NCBI GenBank assembly: GCA_030760725.1
Contig: JASWHV010000018.1
Span: 24,026,273 to 24,090,272 of the forward strand
Source: Neostapfia colusana
Lineage: Eukaryota; Streptophyta; Magnoliopsida; Poales; Poaceae
Length of the DNA stretch: 64,000 bases
Direction: 5' to 3'
The first letter of the stretch is position 1; every line of letters begins with the position of its first letter. This document shows, piece by piece, positions 52,314 through 63,605 of the stretch. The translations under genes and the position numbers were made by a program. The notes under the pieces were generated by a model. It searched no databases. It was not told where the DNA came from and saw only the letters and a program-made list of their open reading frames with translations.

Positions 52314-55300
52314 ATGACGCGTACTCGTGCCAACCCTGACGTTGGGGGTACCAGTCAAGGGGGAGAGACCTCCCAACCACCTCCCGAGGACTCCTCGGGA
52401 CAGCAGCAGCAACAGCAACAGCAAACACCGCCACCGCCACTGCCAACGGTTACATTGGCCGACATTGTCGCGGCAATGGCGGGCTCGCATCAGCAGCACA
52501 CAGAGTTGCTGCAAACTCTCATCGCCAATACGTCTCGCCCAGAGAGACGTCAAGATCATGAGGAGCGCCAACAGAGCTCCTACTCCGACTTCCTGGCGAC
52601 TCATCCCCCTGCATTCTCAAGGACGGATGAACCACTTGACGCGGACAACTGGCTCCGCGCCATAGAAATGAAGTTCGGGCTGCTCCAGATCAGTGAGCAG
52701 AGCAAGACTCAGTTCGCGGTCCAGCAGCTCCAAGGATCCGTGAGCGCGTGGTGGGCCAACTTCTGTGCTTCACAACCCACCGACCGAGTGATGACCTGGG
52801 CGGAGTTCTGGACGGCCTTCAGGGCCTATCATATACCGCCAGGTCTGATGAAGAGGAAGACGCAGGAGTTCCTACACCTGCAACAAGGGAGCCGGAACGC
52901 GCTGGAATATTCCAGAGCGTTCAACGATCTCGCGCTCTACGCGTCGTATCACGCGGACACAGACGAGAAGCGGCGAGACCATTTTTACCCGGGGCTTAAC
53001 CCGCTCCTGAAGGACAAGTTGGCGATGTTCAATGGCGGCAGCCTCAACGACATCATTGATGCTGCGATTGTTCAAGAGGACTCCGGCAAGGAGTTGGCGG
53101 CGGCAGAGCGAAAGCGAAGCGCGCTGCAGAGCAGCGGAGAAGGAGGCGGTCCTTCTCAGAAGTTTTGGATGGTGAATCGCCCACCATCAGGTCCACGCTG
53201 GCAGCCACCACAGCGGTCGATGCTGTTCCGCAGTCGGCCGTACTCTTCACCGGCATTCCGGCCGGCACTGCCAGTACCACCGCAACAACAACAACAGCAG
53301 CGGGCGATGCCGCGTGCGTTTGCACCTCAGCAGCGCATGCCGGGCTTTCGTCCACCGAGTACTCCACCAGCAGCGGCCACATGTTACAAGTGTGGTCGTC
53401 CAGGACACTTCGCGAGCAGTTGCCCGGAGAGGCAAGGCGGCGGAGTGGCACCACAGTTCCCGGGGAGGAATCAACCCCGGAACCCTACTAATGCGCGGCG
53501 GGCAAACCCTAGGCCCGGCACTGTCCACCAACTTGCCATTGAGGACGTGCCGGAGGGCGAGCCAATCCTTGCGGGTATGTTCCAACTCCACCAGCATCCC
53601 GCTATAGTACTGTTTGATTCAGGTGCCATGCATAATTTTATTAGCCAAGCTTTCATTGCTAAACACAGTTTGCCAATACTACCCACCGATAGTCCATACT
53701 TAATTTGTTCACCGGGTGGGAAGATTTCAGCAAGCGTAATGGTCTCCAAAGCACCATTATGCTTAGCGGGTAGAGTGTACCCCACGTCTCTCATTGTCTT
53801 AGAGGGACAGAAGGTCGATGTCATCCTAGGGATGTCGTGGTTAACCCGCCACGGCGCTGTTTTAGACACCGTCCTTCGAGTCGTGCACTTAAACTCAGAA
53901 GTGCACGGTTCTCACTCATTATTTCTGGACAGTCCAGAAATAAAACTTCCAAGTGTCTATCAAGCCACAACCATCAGATTGGAAGACATTCCAGTGGTCC
54001 GAGAGTTCCCTGATGTATTTCCGGACGATTTGCCGGGAATGCCACCCGATAGAGAGGTGGAGTTCAAGATTGAACTTACACCAGGAACCATGCCAATATC
54101 CCGAAGGCCGTACAAGATGGCGCCCAAGGAGTTGGCTGAACTGAAGACTCATCTCACGGACCTTCTGGAGAAGGGTTTTATTAGGCCGAGCTCCTCGCCA
54201 TGGGGCTGTTCGGCATTATTTGTCAAGAAGAAGGATGAGACGCTGCGGCTTTGCGTGGACTACCGTCCATTAAATGCCGTAACCATCAAGAACAAGTACC
54301 CGTTGCCACGGATCGACATGTTGTTTGATCAGTTGGTCGAAGCAAACATCTTTTCCAAGATGGATTTAAGATCCGGGTACCATCAGATTAAGATAAGGGC
54401 GGAGGACATTCCAAAGACAGCTTTCTCGACAAGGTACGGACTTTATGAGTACCTGGTCATGTCCTTCGGCCTTACCAATGCTCCAGCTCACTTCATGTAC
54501 TTAATGAACTCGGTGTTCATGCCGGAGCTGGACAAGTTTGTCGTGGTCTTCATCGACGACATCCTGGTATATTCCAAGTCGGAGGAAGATCACAAGAAAC
54601 ATCTGCGTATAATCTTGCAACGGCTGCGGGATCACAAGTTATACGCAAAGTTCAGCAAATGCGAGTTTTGGATATCGCAAGTGCCTTTCCTTGGGCATAT
54701 CATCTCAGCGGAAGGTATCACTGTGGACCCGAGCAAGATCACTCAAGTGCTGAATTGGAAATCCCCGAGAACTGTTCACGAGGTACGGAGTTTCCTCGGA
54801 CTCGCGGGATATTATCGGAGGTTCATCCCGAACTTCTCAAAGATTGCCAAGCCAATGACAGAGCTGCTGAAGAAGGCTACCAAATATGTTTGGAGTCCAA
54901 CATGTGAAGCAGCATTCAAGGCTTTAGTCAAGCACCTGACATCAGCACCGGTTTTGGCGCAGCCAGACACAACAAAACCGTTCGATGTGTACTGCGATGC
55001 ATCTGGCATTGGGCTCGGGTGTGTGCTGATGCAAGACCGAAGAGTGGTCGCGTATGGATCACGACAGCTTAGGAATCATGAGCAAAATTATCCAACTCAC
55101 GACTTGGAGCTCGCTGCCGTGGTACTTGCACTAAAAATGTGGAGGCACTACCTACTCGGTAACCTCGTACATTTATATACCGACCACAAAAGCCTCAAGT
55201 ACATATTCACTCAGAAGGAGCTGAACATGAGGCAACGAAGATGGTTAGAACTGATAAAGGATTACGAGATAGAGATCCATTATCATCCGGGCAAGGCAAA

Positions 55301-55388
55301 CGTTGTGGCAGATGCGCTGAGCCGCAAGTCACACGTCAATAATCTGACCATCACACCGTTGGAGAGAGCGAACCACCACTCCATGTGA
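52314..55388 (+). CDS. gag-pol: C2 gag-protease-RT-RNase H polyprotein
   Basis: 1024 codons from ATGACGCG. I chose this start because the frame upstream has only a GTG, and the ATG follows a splice-acceptor-like TTTCAG. A Gln run lies near residue 37. The gag core is at about 95-215 (NWLRAIEMKFGLLQ; SAWWANFC; RNALEYSRAFNDLA). A canonical CCHC knuckle CYKCGRPGHFASSC is at 357-370. Protease is LFDSGAMHNF with catalytic Asp 435. RT has FIDD with Asp 748/749. RNase H is DVYCDASGIG with Asp 895. A one-base loss after ACACCGTTGGA (about 55365) compared with C1 ends the frame prematurely at 55388, so integrase is in another frame. Confidence 0.93.
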   Translation: MTRTRANPDVGGTSQGGETSQPPPEDSSGQQQQQQQQTPPPPLPTVTLADIVAAMAGSHQQHTELLQTLIANTSRPERRQDHEERQQSSYSDFLATHPPAFSRTDEPLDADNWLRAIEMKFGLLQISEQSKTQFAVQQLQGSVSAWWANFCASQPTDRVMTWAEFWTAFRAYHIPPGLMKRKTQEFLHLQQGSRNALEYSRAFNDLALYASYHADTDEKRRDHFYPGLNPLLKDKLAMFNGGSLNDIIDAAIVQEDSGKELAAAERKRSALQSSGEGGGPSQKFWMVNRPPSGPRWQPPQRSMLFRSRPYSSPAFRPALPVPPQQQQQQRAMPRAFAPQQRMPGFRPPSTPPAAATCYKCGRPGHFASSCPERQGGGVAPQFPGRNQPRNPTNARRANPRPGTVHQLAIEDVPEGEPILAGMFQLHQHPAIVLFDSGAMHNFISQAFIAKHSLPILPTDSPYLICSPGGKISASVMVSKAPLCLAGRVYPTSLIVLEGQKVDVILGMSWLTRHGAVLDTVLRVVHLNSEVHGSHSLFLDSPEIKLPSVYQATTIRLEDIPVVREFPDVFPDDLPGMPPDREVEFKIELTPGTMPISRRPYKMAPKELAELKTHLTDLLEKGFIRPSSSPWGCSALFVKKKDETLRLCVDYRPLNAVTIKNKYPLPRIDMLFDQLVEANIFSKMDLRSGYHQIKIRAEDIPKTAFSTRYGLYEYLVMSFGLTNAPAHFMYLMNSVFMPELDKFVVVFIDDILVYSKSEEDHKKHLRIILQRLRDHKLYAKFSKCEFWISQVPFLGHIISAEGITVDPSKITQVLNWKSPRTVHEVRSFLGLAGYYRRFIPNFSKIAKPMTELLKKATKYVWSPTCEAAFKALVKHLTSAPVLAQPDTTKPFDVYCDASGIGLGCVLMQDRRVVAYGSRQLRNHEQNYPTHDLELAAVVLALKMWRHYLLGNLVHLYTDHKSLKYIFTQKELNMRQRRWLELIKDYEIEIHYHPGKANVVADALSRKSHVNNLTITPLERANHHSM

Positions 55389-56866
55389 TTCCACATGGAG
55401 CTCTCTACAACCTAGCTTTGATCCCCACCATCCGTGAAGAGATAGCGGCAGCCCAGAAGAATGACAAGGGCATGTCACATTTGCGGAGACGTATAGACAG
55501 TGGGGAGTTGAAATGTTTCCGGAAGGACGGAGACGGCATCCTATGGTTCAAGAACCGGATCGTCGTACCCCGAAACCCGGAGTTACGGAAGAAAATCTTT
55601 GATGAGGCTCACTTATCAAAGTTTTCTATTCACCCCGGCAGCAACAAAATGTATCAAGAACTCAGAAGAAAGTTTTGGTGGACACGGATGAAGCAAGAGA
55701 CTGCAAAATACGTGTCCGAGTGTGATACATGTCGAAGGGTGAAGGCAGACCACATGCGGAAACCGGGACTGCTGCAACCACTGGGCATTCCTGCCTGGAA
55801 GTGGGAGGACGTGAGCATGGATTTCATCGTCGGTTTACCCACCACCTTACAGAAACATGATTCTGTGTGGGTGATCATCGATCGGCTCACCAAAGTTGCC
55901 CATTTCATCCCGGTCAACACCAACTACAACGCCAAGAAGTACGCTGAACTGTACATCTCACGGATCCTATGCTTATACGGCGTACCCCGTACCATCATAT
56001 CGGACCGGGGCACTTTATTTGTGTCCCGTTTTTGGGAGCAGCTACACGCTGCCTTGGGGACGAAGCTGATCCGTAGTTCAGCCTACCACCCGCAGACGGA
56101 TGGACAAACCGAGCGGGTAAATCAGGTTCTAGAAGACATGCTACGAGCTTGCGCTATCGACCACGGCAAGTGGGATGATCACTTGCCGTTAGCCGAGTTC
56201 TCGTACAACAATGGGTACCAAGCCAGCATCAAGATGGCGCCCTACGAGGCGCTATACGGGAGAAAATGCCGCACACCATTGAACTGGTGTGAGTCTGGTG
56301 AAAGGGTTACCTTTGGGTTTGACCTTGTCAACAACGCGGAAGAAAAGGTTCGACTAATTAAAGCGAACCTAAAAGCCGCTCAATCCCGTCAGAAACAGTA
56401 TGCGGACCGGAGAAGGCGCCCATTACAATTCGAAGTTGGGGATCACGTATATCTACGGGTATCTCCAATGAAGGGCATAAACAGATTTGGGGTGAGGGGA
56501 AAGTTAGCACCCCGCTTCATCGGTCCATTCCAGATTACCGAAAGATGTAGATCAATGGCATACCGGTTGAAATTACCAGAAGCACTTTCCGGTGTGCACG
56601 ACGTCTTTCATATTTCCCAGCTGAGAAAGTGTCTCAAGCTATCAACTACCGTTCAGCTGGAAGACATTGAAGAACTGCAACCGGATCTCACCTATCGGGA
56701 GGAACCGGTGCAGATTATTGATGAAAAGGCCTGAACCACACGCAACCGTACGTTGTGGTTCTACAAGGTTCTATGGAGTAATCACTCCATGGACGAAGCG
56801 ACATGGGAGAGCGAAGGATTCCTTCGCACTAACTACCCCGACTTTTTCACATCGCATATCCGGTAA
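55372..56866 (+). pseudogene. C2 integrase and chromodomain-like tail
   Basis: Continuation of pol after the one-base loss, from VIPHGALYNLA. Zinc finger (HLSKFSIHPGSNKMY then CDTCRRVKADH), then the core with MDFIVGLP, ISDRGTLF and GQTERVNQ supplying the D,D,E triad. The basic region and the C-terminal domain (RGKLAPRFIGPFQI, VFHISQLRKCL) follow. A TGA at 56732-56734 replaces the CGA of C1 (DEKA-stop-TTRNRTL). After it the frame stays open through WFYKVLWSNHSMDEATWES, the chromodomain-like segment, to the TAA at 56864-56866. With only two lesions in pol, C2 is the youngest-looking autonomous-type element here. Confidence 0.9.
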
Positions 56867-56922
56867 TTTTCCACCGTCCTCTCTCTCATTTTCACCTTAT
56901 AATATCGGGACGAGATTCTTTT

Positions 56923-56935
56923 AAGGGGGGAGGAA
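56923..56935 (+). other. C2 polypurine tract
   Basis: AAGGGGGGAGGAA immediately before the 3' LTR. It primes plus-strand DNA synthesis in this lineage. Confidence 0.88.
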
Positions 56936-57930
56936 TGTAAGGGCCTCAGTTTTTGACACACATTTACAGTGTTCATCACCACACCACACACCTCATTTGA
57001 GGAAGAATGATGAACACAAATGAAAAGCAAGTAACAATTATCAACATGCTCATTAGAGAACAAACTCACACATTGCAAAAGTGGTATTTCCCACATGGGA
57101 TATAGATGGGCTGGACATATGAAAACTCCTACACTTTGCTAAGGATGTCCATGCCAAGTTTCACCCAAATTCAAAACCTTTTTGGGGTCAGTTTGGGTAT
57201 AGTTAGGAAGAGGGCAGTTTGAAACCATATTCAAATTCAAACTGTTTTTATCCCATGAATTTAAAAGTGGAAGGCATATTTTTACTCAGCACATTTTTGT
57301 GAGCTCACACACCAATTTTCACTCCATTTGGAGTTGATCTTGACATGAGCTAAGTGGGAGAAATTCAAACTTTATTTGAATTTCAAACTGAACTTGTGCT
57401 GAAATTCATTCAAACCAAACCTCATTTGAACTTTGATCAATTCAAATGGCTCATGGGTGAATAATTTGAATTGCCAAGGGTAGTATGGGGTTCACTGTTT
57501 ACAACAGTGATTAGGAGTAAATTTCAGAGGTTAAAACTGGAGGTGGGACCCACATGTTAGCCACTGCTCAGATCAAACCGACTGAGACTTTTTCACTCGG
57601 GTCGCCGAGCCGCAGCGGTGATCGCCACCGAGGCCAGCCGCCGCGCCACCAGCTGCTTGCCCACGCGCGGGCATGAGGCGGTGCAGAGCCTTCTTAAGGC
57701 GCCTGCCCCCTCCTCGGCCGAGGTACCGCCGTTCTTCCCCGCAAGAACTCAGCGCCGGCCAAAAACTTCCGCAGCTCGGACTTGATCGGAGGACGCCGAT
57801 CGCAGCTCCCTCCTTCCACTCCAGAGCCCCAGCAAGGTACTGGAGACCTTCCTCCGTCCTCCCCGTTGCTAGAATTCGGTTGGAACCGAGTGATATCGGC
57901 TGTGCCGAAAGATCAAACTCGGAACTTGGA
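56936..57930 (+). repeat. C2 3' LTR, truncated
   Basis: First 995 bp of the LTR (TGTAAGGGCCTCAG onward). Homology to the other C LTRs stops after CTTGGA (57925-57930). The next bases belong to the T6-type antisense ORF. Confidence 0.92.
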
Positions 57931-58598
57931 CCGGGAGTTGACCGCCAACTTCAAGGCCGCTGAGTCGGAGCGGCTCGCCAAGACTCTCCACCTTCGGGAG
58001 AGCTCCCTGGCGGCCAAGGAGAAGGAATTCTCTGAGAGGAACCTGGAGGCTCTGCAGGCGGCCCGCCGCGAGGTGGAGGAGCTCCCAGCCTTGCGGTCCT
58101 CCGAGGCTCTTGCGGTCTCAAGCTTCGTTTATCGAGCGGGGTCCGCCCTGATCCCTCTTGGCTTCAGTCCGGTGAGGGTCGCGGCTCCTGCATTGAAGGT
58201 GGCGGAGGTGATCCCTGCATTGGAGTCGATCGGCGCCAAGCTGGACAGACTAGACTCGGTGGTCGCCAGCGAGCTTGAGGCCGAGGGCTGCGGCTTAGCT
58301 TTAGAGGTCGCCTCGCATGTGCTGGCATGCTTCAACAGCCGCAACCCCTCTTTTTCGCTAGAGCCAGCGAGAGAGGGCCCAGCCGCGGAGTGGGAGGAAG
58401 CTGCCAGGGCTGAAGTCGAGGATGTGGCCGCCCTTATAGCCGCAAGGTTACGGCGGGAGCCGGGAGGTCCTTAGGACTTGTTTCTCCCTTTTCATCGAGT
58501 CTGTAGTCCAGCTCATGGAGCCTCGCTTAGTTCGACTCTTTTAGATATCTGTGTCTGTGATGCTTTTTCTCTCCTTCTTGGCTTTGCCTGACTGCGTC
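57931..58598 (+). pseudogene. Fragment of T6-type antisense ORF, 3' part
   Basis: Plus-strand copy of T6 36758-37420: the last 180 codons of the coiled-coil ORF (LRESSLAAKEKEFSERNLEA; KLDRLDSVVASELEAEGCG; ending RREPGGP-stop at 58472-58474) plus about 120 bp after its stop. The frame is open throughout, with many amino-acid differences from T6. It is fused in frame by chance to codons in the C2 LTR, so a hybrid frame starts at 57782, but I see no reason to treat the hybrid as a gene. Confidence 0.82.
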
Positions 58599-58839
58599 CA
58601 TGCGGTCGACAGCCCACTTCATACGGTCGACGAGCGCTTCCCTGAAGTCGAGCAACTCCCGCCTGGAGTCGAGCTCACTCTTAACCTTCGTGGTCCTCTA
58701 CCGCAAAAGGTTCCCCCAGATGAGGAGGTGGTCCCGTTCAACCGTATACTCCTCCCGCTCGCGCCCTAGTGCAGCCAAGACCTGTCGGACGCTCGACTCG
58801 GCAAGCGCGAAGGCGTCCGCCAGAGGCAATGGAGCAACA
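58599..58839 (-). pseudogene. Inverted fragment of T6-type antisense ORF, middle part
   Basis: Reverse complement of T6 about 36237-36477 (LADAFALAES through the first coiled-coil segment). It lies head to head with the preceding plus-strand fragment at about 58598, so two pieces of the same ORF are now in opposite orientation. Confidence 0.8.
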
Positions 58840-58856
58840 TAGGAGGGTCATCCTCG

Positions 58857-59273
58857 CCGGCATAACTGCAGATACGGTAGATGATAGACAATCTTCCCGG
58901 GACCACCTGTCGGGTCCCGGCCCCCCTTGTAAGCTGCCCGAGCCTTGGACTATAAAAGGCTCCGGTAGGCGTCGATAGCGAGGGTTCGCACTTAGCAACT
59001 CATACGCTAGCCATACACTCTCAAGCTGTAACTCACCCCCAAGCTCAGGCCTCCGGCCCCGAGCAGCAAGCAATACAGCGAGCTCCATAGATCGCCGTGG
59101 ACATAGGGTTTTACGCTCCGGCGGCCTGAACCACGTAAAACTCGCCGTGTCAAGCTCTTACTAACTCGTCCATCTGCGCAAGCTCTCCGCTAGTGTCTAG
59201 CCCCACCGAAAAAAGAACCTCTGCGGGCTGCCCAGTGCAGGCCCGGGGGAAGTGTCGACTGAACACTTTGACA
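58857..59273 (+). repeat. T9 5' LTR, 5'-truncated
   Basis: Last ~417 bp of a T LTR, from CGGCATAACTGC to CTTTGACA, with TATAAAA at 58951-58957. It is joined to the inverted ORF fragment by about 17 bases of unassigned sequence (58840-58856). Confidence 0.88.
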
Positions 59274-59275
59274 TT

Positions 59276-59295
59276 TGGCACGCCAGGTAGGGGGC
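59276..59295 (+). other. T9 primer binding site
   Basis: TGGCACGCCAGGTAGGGGGC, one change from consensus, two bases after the LTR. Confidence 0.8.
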
Positions 59296-59330
59296 TTTTC
59301 TCCTAGCGCGACGAGTTTCCGCCGACGAAG

Positions 59331-59422
59331 ATGACCAAGCTTCCTTCAGCGGCAAACTCTCCCCCTCCACGTTCACGGCGAACCGTAACCACTGAGGAGT
59401 AGATGTCGACACACTCAGGACG
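59331..59422 (+). pseudogene. T9 gag, first codons
   Basis: ATGACCAAGCTTCC start (MTKLPSAANSPPP) as in T7. A TAG follows GAGGAG where other copies have TAC (GEYM). Cut by C3 after CACTCAGGACG. Confidence 0.82.
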
Positions 59423-62400
59423 TGAGGGGGCCCGATCCTGATCACGGGGACGGGGCACCTCGCCCGAGGAATCGCATTGGTTGGTGCCGTGTTATGCGGC
59501 ACCCAACAGCACACATATAAGGAACACAGTATTACATAAACCAAAGCGGAAGCTTACAACTGTTCTTTGTAAATAATTTACATAAAATAGCTACAGCGGA
59601 AGTCTATAAACAGCTCACGATGAATATCTAAGAAGCACTCGAGAAGAGATCCAGCCCGCGGACTCCTCTCGCTAGCAACACGAAGACATGGCAGCGGCTA
59701 GGTTCTCCAAGGGTGACATGACTCGGAAGTTTCCGAGTCTCACTGGACAACCTTCTGTATAGCGTCGATGTTCACCTGCAAAACCACTTATATAGCAAGA
59801 GTGAGCACAAAGGCTAAGCAAGACTTAACCGTCTCTCCTAAAGCATGGAACTCTATATGAAAGTAACCTAGGACCTAAGCCTGTCCTTTGCAAAAAGACT
59901 CGCCTACGAGTTCATCCTTAACTTTCAGATTTTAATCATAATTGTAGTGACCTTGCGCCGAGCAACATTGGAACTCCACAATCAAACAAGAAACGCTTCA
60001 TTCCAATGTTACTTGTCCCAAGGTGAAAAATAACTTTAGTTTGCTCTATCCCTACTTCAACCATGGTTTTCATGCAATTTATAATTAGCATAACAGCATT
60101 TAAAACTTTGGCAAACTATTCCCACACAACTTGATTACTACGTCACAGCGCAGTGAGCAAGCGGTACTCATAACCGCGAGGGACGGTGATTCGAATCAAA
60201 CACTACCTGGATAACTCGACACATACGCCCGCCTCTAAAGACCCAACTCTGGCGTCCTTCATTACGTCATATGTGGCAACCTTTCTCAGGTCACTAGACT
60301 GTAGAACCGGTCGCGCCGTCTTGGGCTCATAGGTCTAACGAGACGATGTGGTATGCCTCTACAACCCAGTGAACCTGGTACATCGGTTTCCTGATTCCCA
60401 TATGTCAGTAAGCATCTGGTACACAACTCAATACTTGCTCCCAGGGCCGCATACACTTTGGTCCTTGACCGACACGGGCAGAGCTACTCGACCAAGACCT
60501 CGTCTTGTCGCTGTCTAACACCTCTGCCCGGTCTCATCTTTAGAAACGTAAACTTTAGTTTGCTACCTTTTCCAATCCCTACTTATGTGGTCCGGGAACA
60601 AAGCTCGCGAGTAGATTCCAACTACTCGTCTTCTACCAGCTGTCCTAGCCTATTTAGCACGGCCTTATTCTACAGCGATGACACACCTCTACCCTTGACC
60701 TCGGGGTTCATGTTTGGTTATGCAAGTGGAGTATCAAACATCCTGGACCTAATGCACATACAAACCTCGACCAATAGTAGTGATCAAAGGAAAAATTTTA
60801 AAAACAACTTAAGTGCAAACTGGGGCTTGCCTTGGTTTTGCAGGTGTCTAAAGTCAGATAAGATGAAGTTAGTTGCTGATGATGACTTGAAACTTAATCC
60901 CTGCCTTCTTGCTCCTTGATCAAATCTTCACTTGTCCACGTTTAAGCACTACACGTTATGAACATGCATATCTTTAATTGTAAAACTTTTTGCTAACAAA
61001 TGCTACAGACAAATTTAAAACTGGAACTTTGTTTAAGAATTTAAAATGACACTGGGGGGGGGTGGTTTGGATGTGTGTCTAAGCACTATCCTCAAGTGAG
61101 ATGTGAGGTTCATCACTTGGGGGGTGATTACCTAATGAGGTTGAACAGGACATAATGATCCAGGGCTCTAATGGAGCTGGCAATTTTCTTGGGGGTTTCT
61201 TGTCACAAGAAAGTCTTCTGGACCAAAATTCAGAACATTTCACTAAGTGGATCACCCAGAACAATTCCCTAAGCATTTAAGCATAAAGGAATTAATTCTG
61301 ATTAATCTTGCCCTTTCATGCAAGTCTAAGTGAACCATAATTTCCTACATAGCTCAGAGAGTATGCCTGAATTTTCATAGGATTTTTGGAGCTAAGGAAT
61401 GGCTAGAACTGAATTTCCATGTTTTGGAAATTCTCTGAAAATGTTTCTGTATTCATTTGAATACAGAAACTTGAAATTGGAATTACCTTAACTAAATCAA
61501 CTCCAAATGAGCTGAAACTTTTACCGGAGTCTCCTAATATTCTAGAGAATATTCTGGCAAAATTTGGGGAATTTCGGATGAACCAAACTCCCTCTAAAAT
61601 TCTTTTGCTGAAAAGCTTTAAAGAATTTCCCAGAATTTCCTATTGGTTTTCATGCAAATTGGGTTGTACATTTGAATAGAGCTCTTCATCCTGAATCCAA
61701 CACAATTTGAATCACTAAATTTGGAGTTTCCTAGCAAAATTTATTAGGTTCTAAAGTTTGAACCGAATCTGGAATTCAAATTAATTCGGGAAAAGTTTAA
61801 ACTCTGACAGTGGTCCCATCCCCACGTGTCAGCTGCTGCGTTCACGCCACACGGGGCCACATACCTGTCCCCGCGTTGTCACAATCTGATCCGAGGCCAC
61901 AGACAATCCCACTCCCTCGCAACAGCGACTGACGCGTGGGCCAGCCCCCGTCTTCGTCCTCCTCCAGCCGCCCGCACTCCCGCGCCACCGAGCTCGCCGG
62001 AGCTCTCGCCGGGAGTGGGTTCCAGTGCTCGGAACTTGCTGGATCTCGCCGCCCCCACGTATTCTCGTGCCAGGAACACGTTGCCAGGCTTATCTCAGCT
62101 CGACGATGGCCGGAAACCTAGGTGCGACGGCGATAGCGGCTGTGGCAACTTCGGCGATGTTGCTAGGGCACTGTAGTGCTCTAACCTTGCTCCGGTTAGC
62201 TCCTACAGCATCGCCACCACCTCGGGAGCAACGTCCAGGGCTCTGATCTCGCGAGAAACGACAGCAACTAGGGTTTCACCGTGCGACCTAGGGCGATTTT
62301 GGAGAAAACTGGAAAAATTTCGAGAACCGAGGGTTTCCTCAACGGTCCTCCCTAGTTCTTGATCCCACGTGCCCGCACGGATGTCTACAACTGGGTTTCT

Positions 62401-63540
62401 AGGTCTGGTGATGAGTGGTGCACCGTGCTTCCCTAATTTCTCGGTCTGCTCCCTACGGTTCATATCGCATGTCCGCGGAAAAAGTTAAATTCCGGCGAGC
62501 ACGGGCTGTGGCACGCTGCCGGCGTTGCTGTGAAGCAAGAAGAGTTACAGGCGCACCTTTTCGCTTTTGCAACTCAACGGGAGGTGCTCTGTTGTGGCTG
62601 GGCGATGGATTCTTGCAGCGGCGACTTCGCCCGGTGCCGTGGGGAAGGATTGAGCTCGCCGCCGGGGTTCCCGTGGGTTTAGCACCGATTTCTTGCGTCG
62701 GTCACGTTCAGTGAGGTCTGGCGACGCGGTGGAGGGACTCAGCGCGGCGTGCGACTCGTTGAGCTGACCGGGCGTTGAGGAACCGACCGTGTTCTTCCGT
62801 GCGGCAGCAGCTCGGCGAGGAAAACGCGAGGTGACCGACGGCAGCTGTGGGAGGCGGTTTGCGGGAGCATCGTTCACTCGGTGGGGTTGATAAGGGTGCG
62901 AGCAAACCGACTCCGGAGCAGCTCGGGAGGTGCTTCCGGTTACTCGGTCGGCAGCGCGTGGCGCCTCGCGGTGGCTCGGTGTGAGGTCAGGTGTGAACTG
63001 AGAACAGAGTAACTTCGGCAGTAAGTTAGGTCCCCCTCCTCTCACTGACCAGTGGGGCCCACAGCTCCACTCTGCCCCAAAATATCTCCAAATTTTTGAC
63101 ACATTGTAAATTCATCCATGCAGGACCCAAATCCAAAAGCCATTTTGACATTTGACAATTTGTGACACTGTTTCAAATTTAAATTCAAATTTGGATGGAA
63201 TTCACAAGTCCCTTTGATATTCATATCAAAGCACCTCCAAATTTGCTCCAAATTTGCCCCCTCTACAATTTGAACCTGGGGAGTTTGAATATACCCTCTG
63301 ATCTATGAGTTGGTCATTGCAAATACAACTTTTTAAACATCAGTTTGCATTTTCCTCTTTGGAGATGGCCCCTCCTCTTTTGGAAGTGACCCTCTTACTT
63401 CAAACTGAATTCAAAGTTTTTATCGCTCATGCCAACACTTTCATAAGTAAACAAAAGTTTTTTAAGTCTCATTTCTTGCATATAAACTCAACTTTATTCA
63501 TAGCTCAAGTTTTCTAATCACAAGTTTTGGGACTTTTACA
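59423..63540 (-). repeat. C3 3' LTR (4.1 kb)
   Basis: 4118 bp on the minus strand, TGTAAAAGTCCC at 63540 to GGGCCCCCTCA at 59423. It shares with C1/C2 the layout of AT-rich ends and a GC-rich interior, and local similarity such as the AGCACAAAGGCTAAGCAAG stretch near 59804. No credible gene. The longest plus-strand frame (60458-60919) has no recognisable content. Confidence 0.85.
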
Positions 63541-63557
63541 TTCCTCCCCCCTTAAAA
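63541..63557 (-). other. C3 polypurine tract
   Basis: Minus strand TTTTAAGGGGGGAGGAA adjoining the LTR, essentially identical to C1/C2. Confidence 0.85.
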
Positions 63558-63605
63558 AGAATCTCGTCCCGAGATTCATGATTAAGGACAAGGTGGAGAG
63601 GACAG

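Larger units (their letters stand above)
45569..57930 (+). mobile_element. C2: nearly complete chromovirus (Tekay/Del-like)
   Basis: Plus-strand element inserted in T7 (left flank GATGC). Order: 4027-bp 5' LTR, tRNA-Met priming site, 1.5-kb leader, extra ORF (51097-52041), gag-protease-RT-RNase H (52314-55388), frameshifted integrase and chromodomain-like tail (to 56866), polypurine tract, and the first 995 bp of the 3' LTR. The 3' LTR is broken at about 57930 and joined to an unrelated fragment, so no right target duplication exists. Confidence 0.94.

Noticed and set aside
57782..58474. 230-codon frame joining C2 LTR sequence to the coiled-coil ORF fragment
   Set aside because: A chance in-frame fusion across a rearrangement junction. 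The first 50 codons are LTR sequence not coding elsewhere.
60458..60919. 153-codon plus-strand frame in the C3 LTR
   Set aside because: Antisense to the element, of mixed composition, and without a counterpart in the C1/C2 LTRs.
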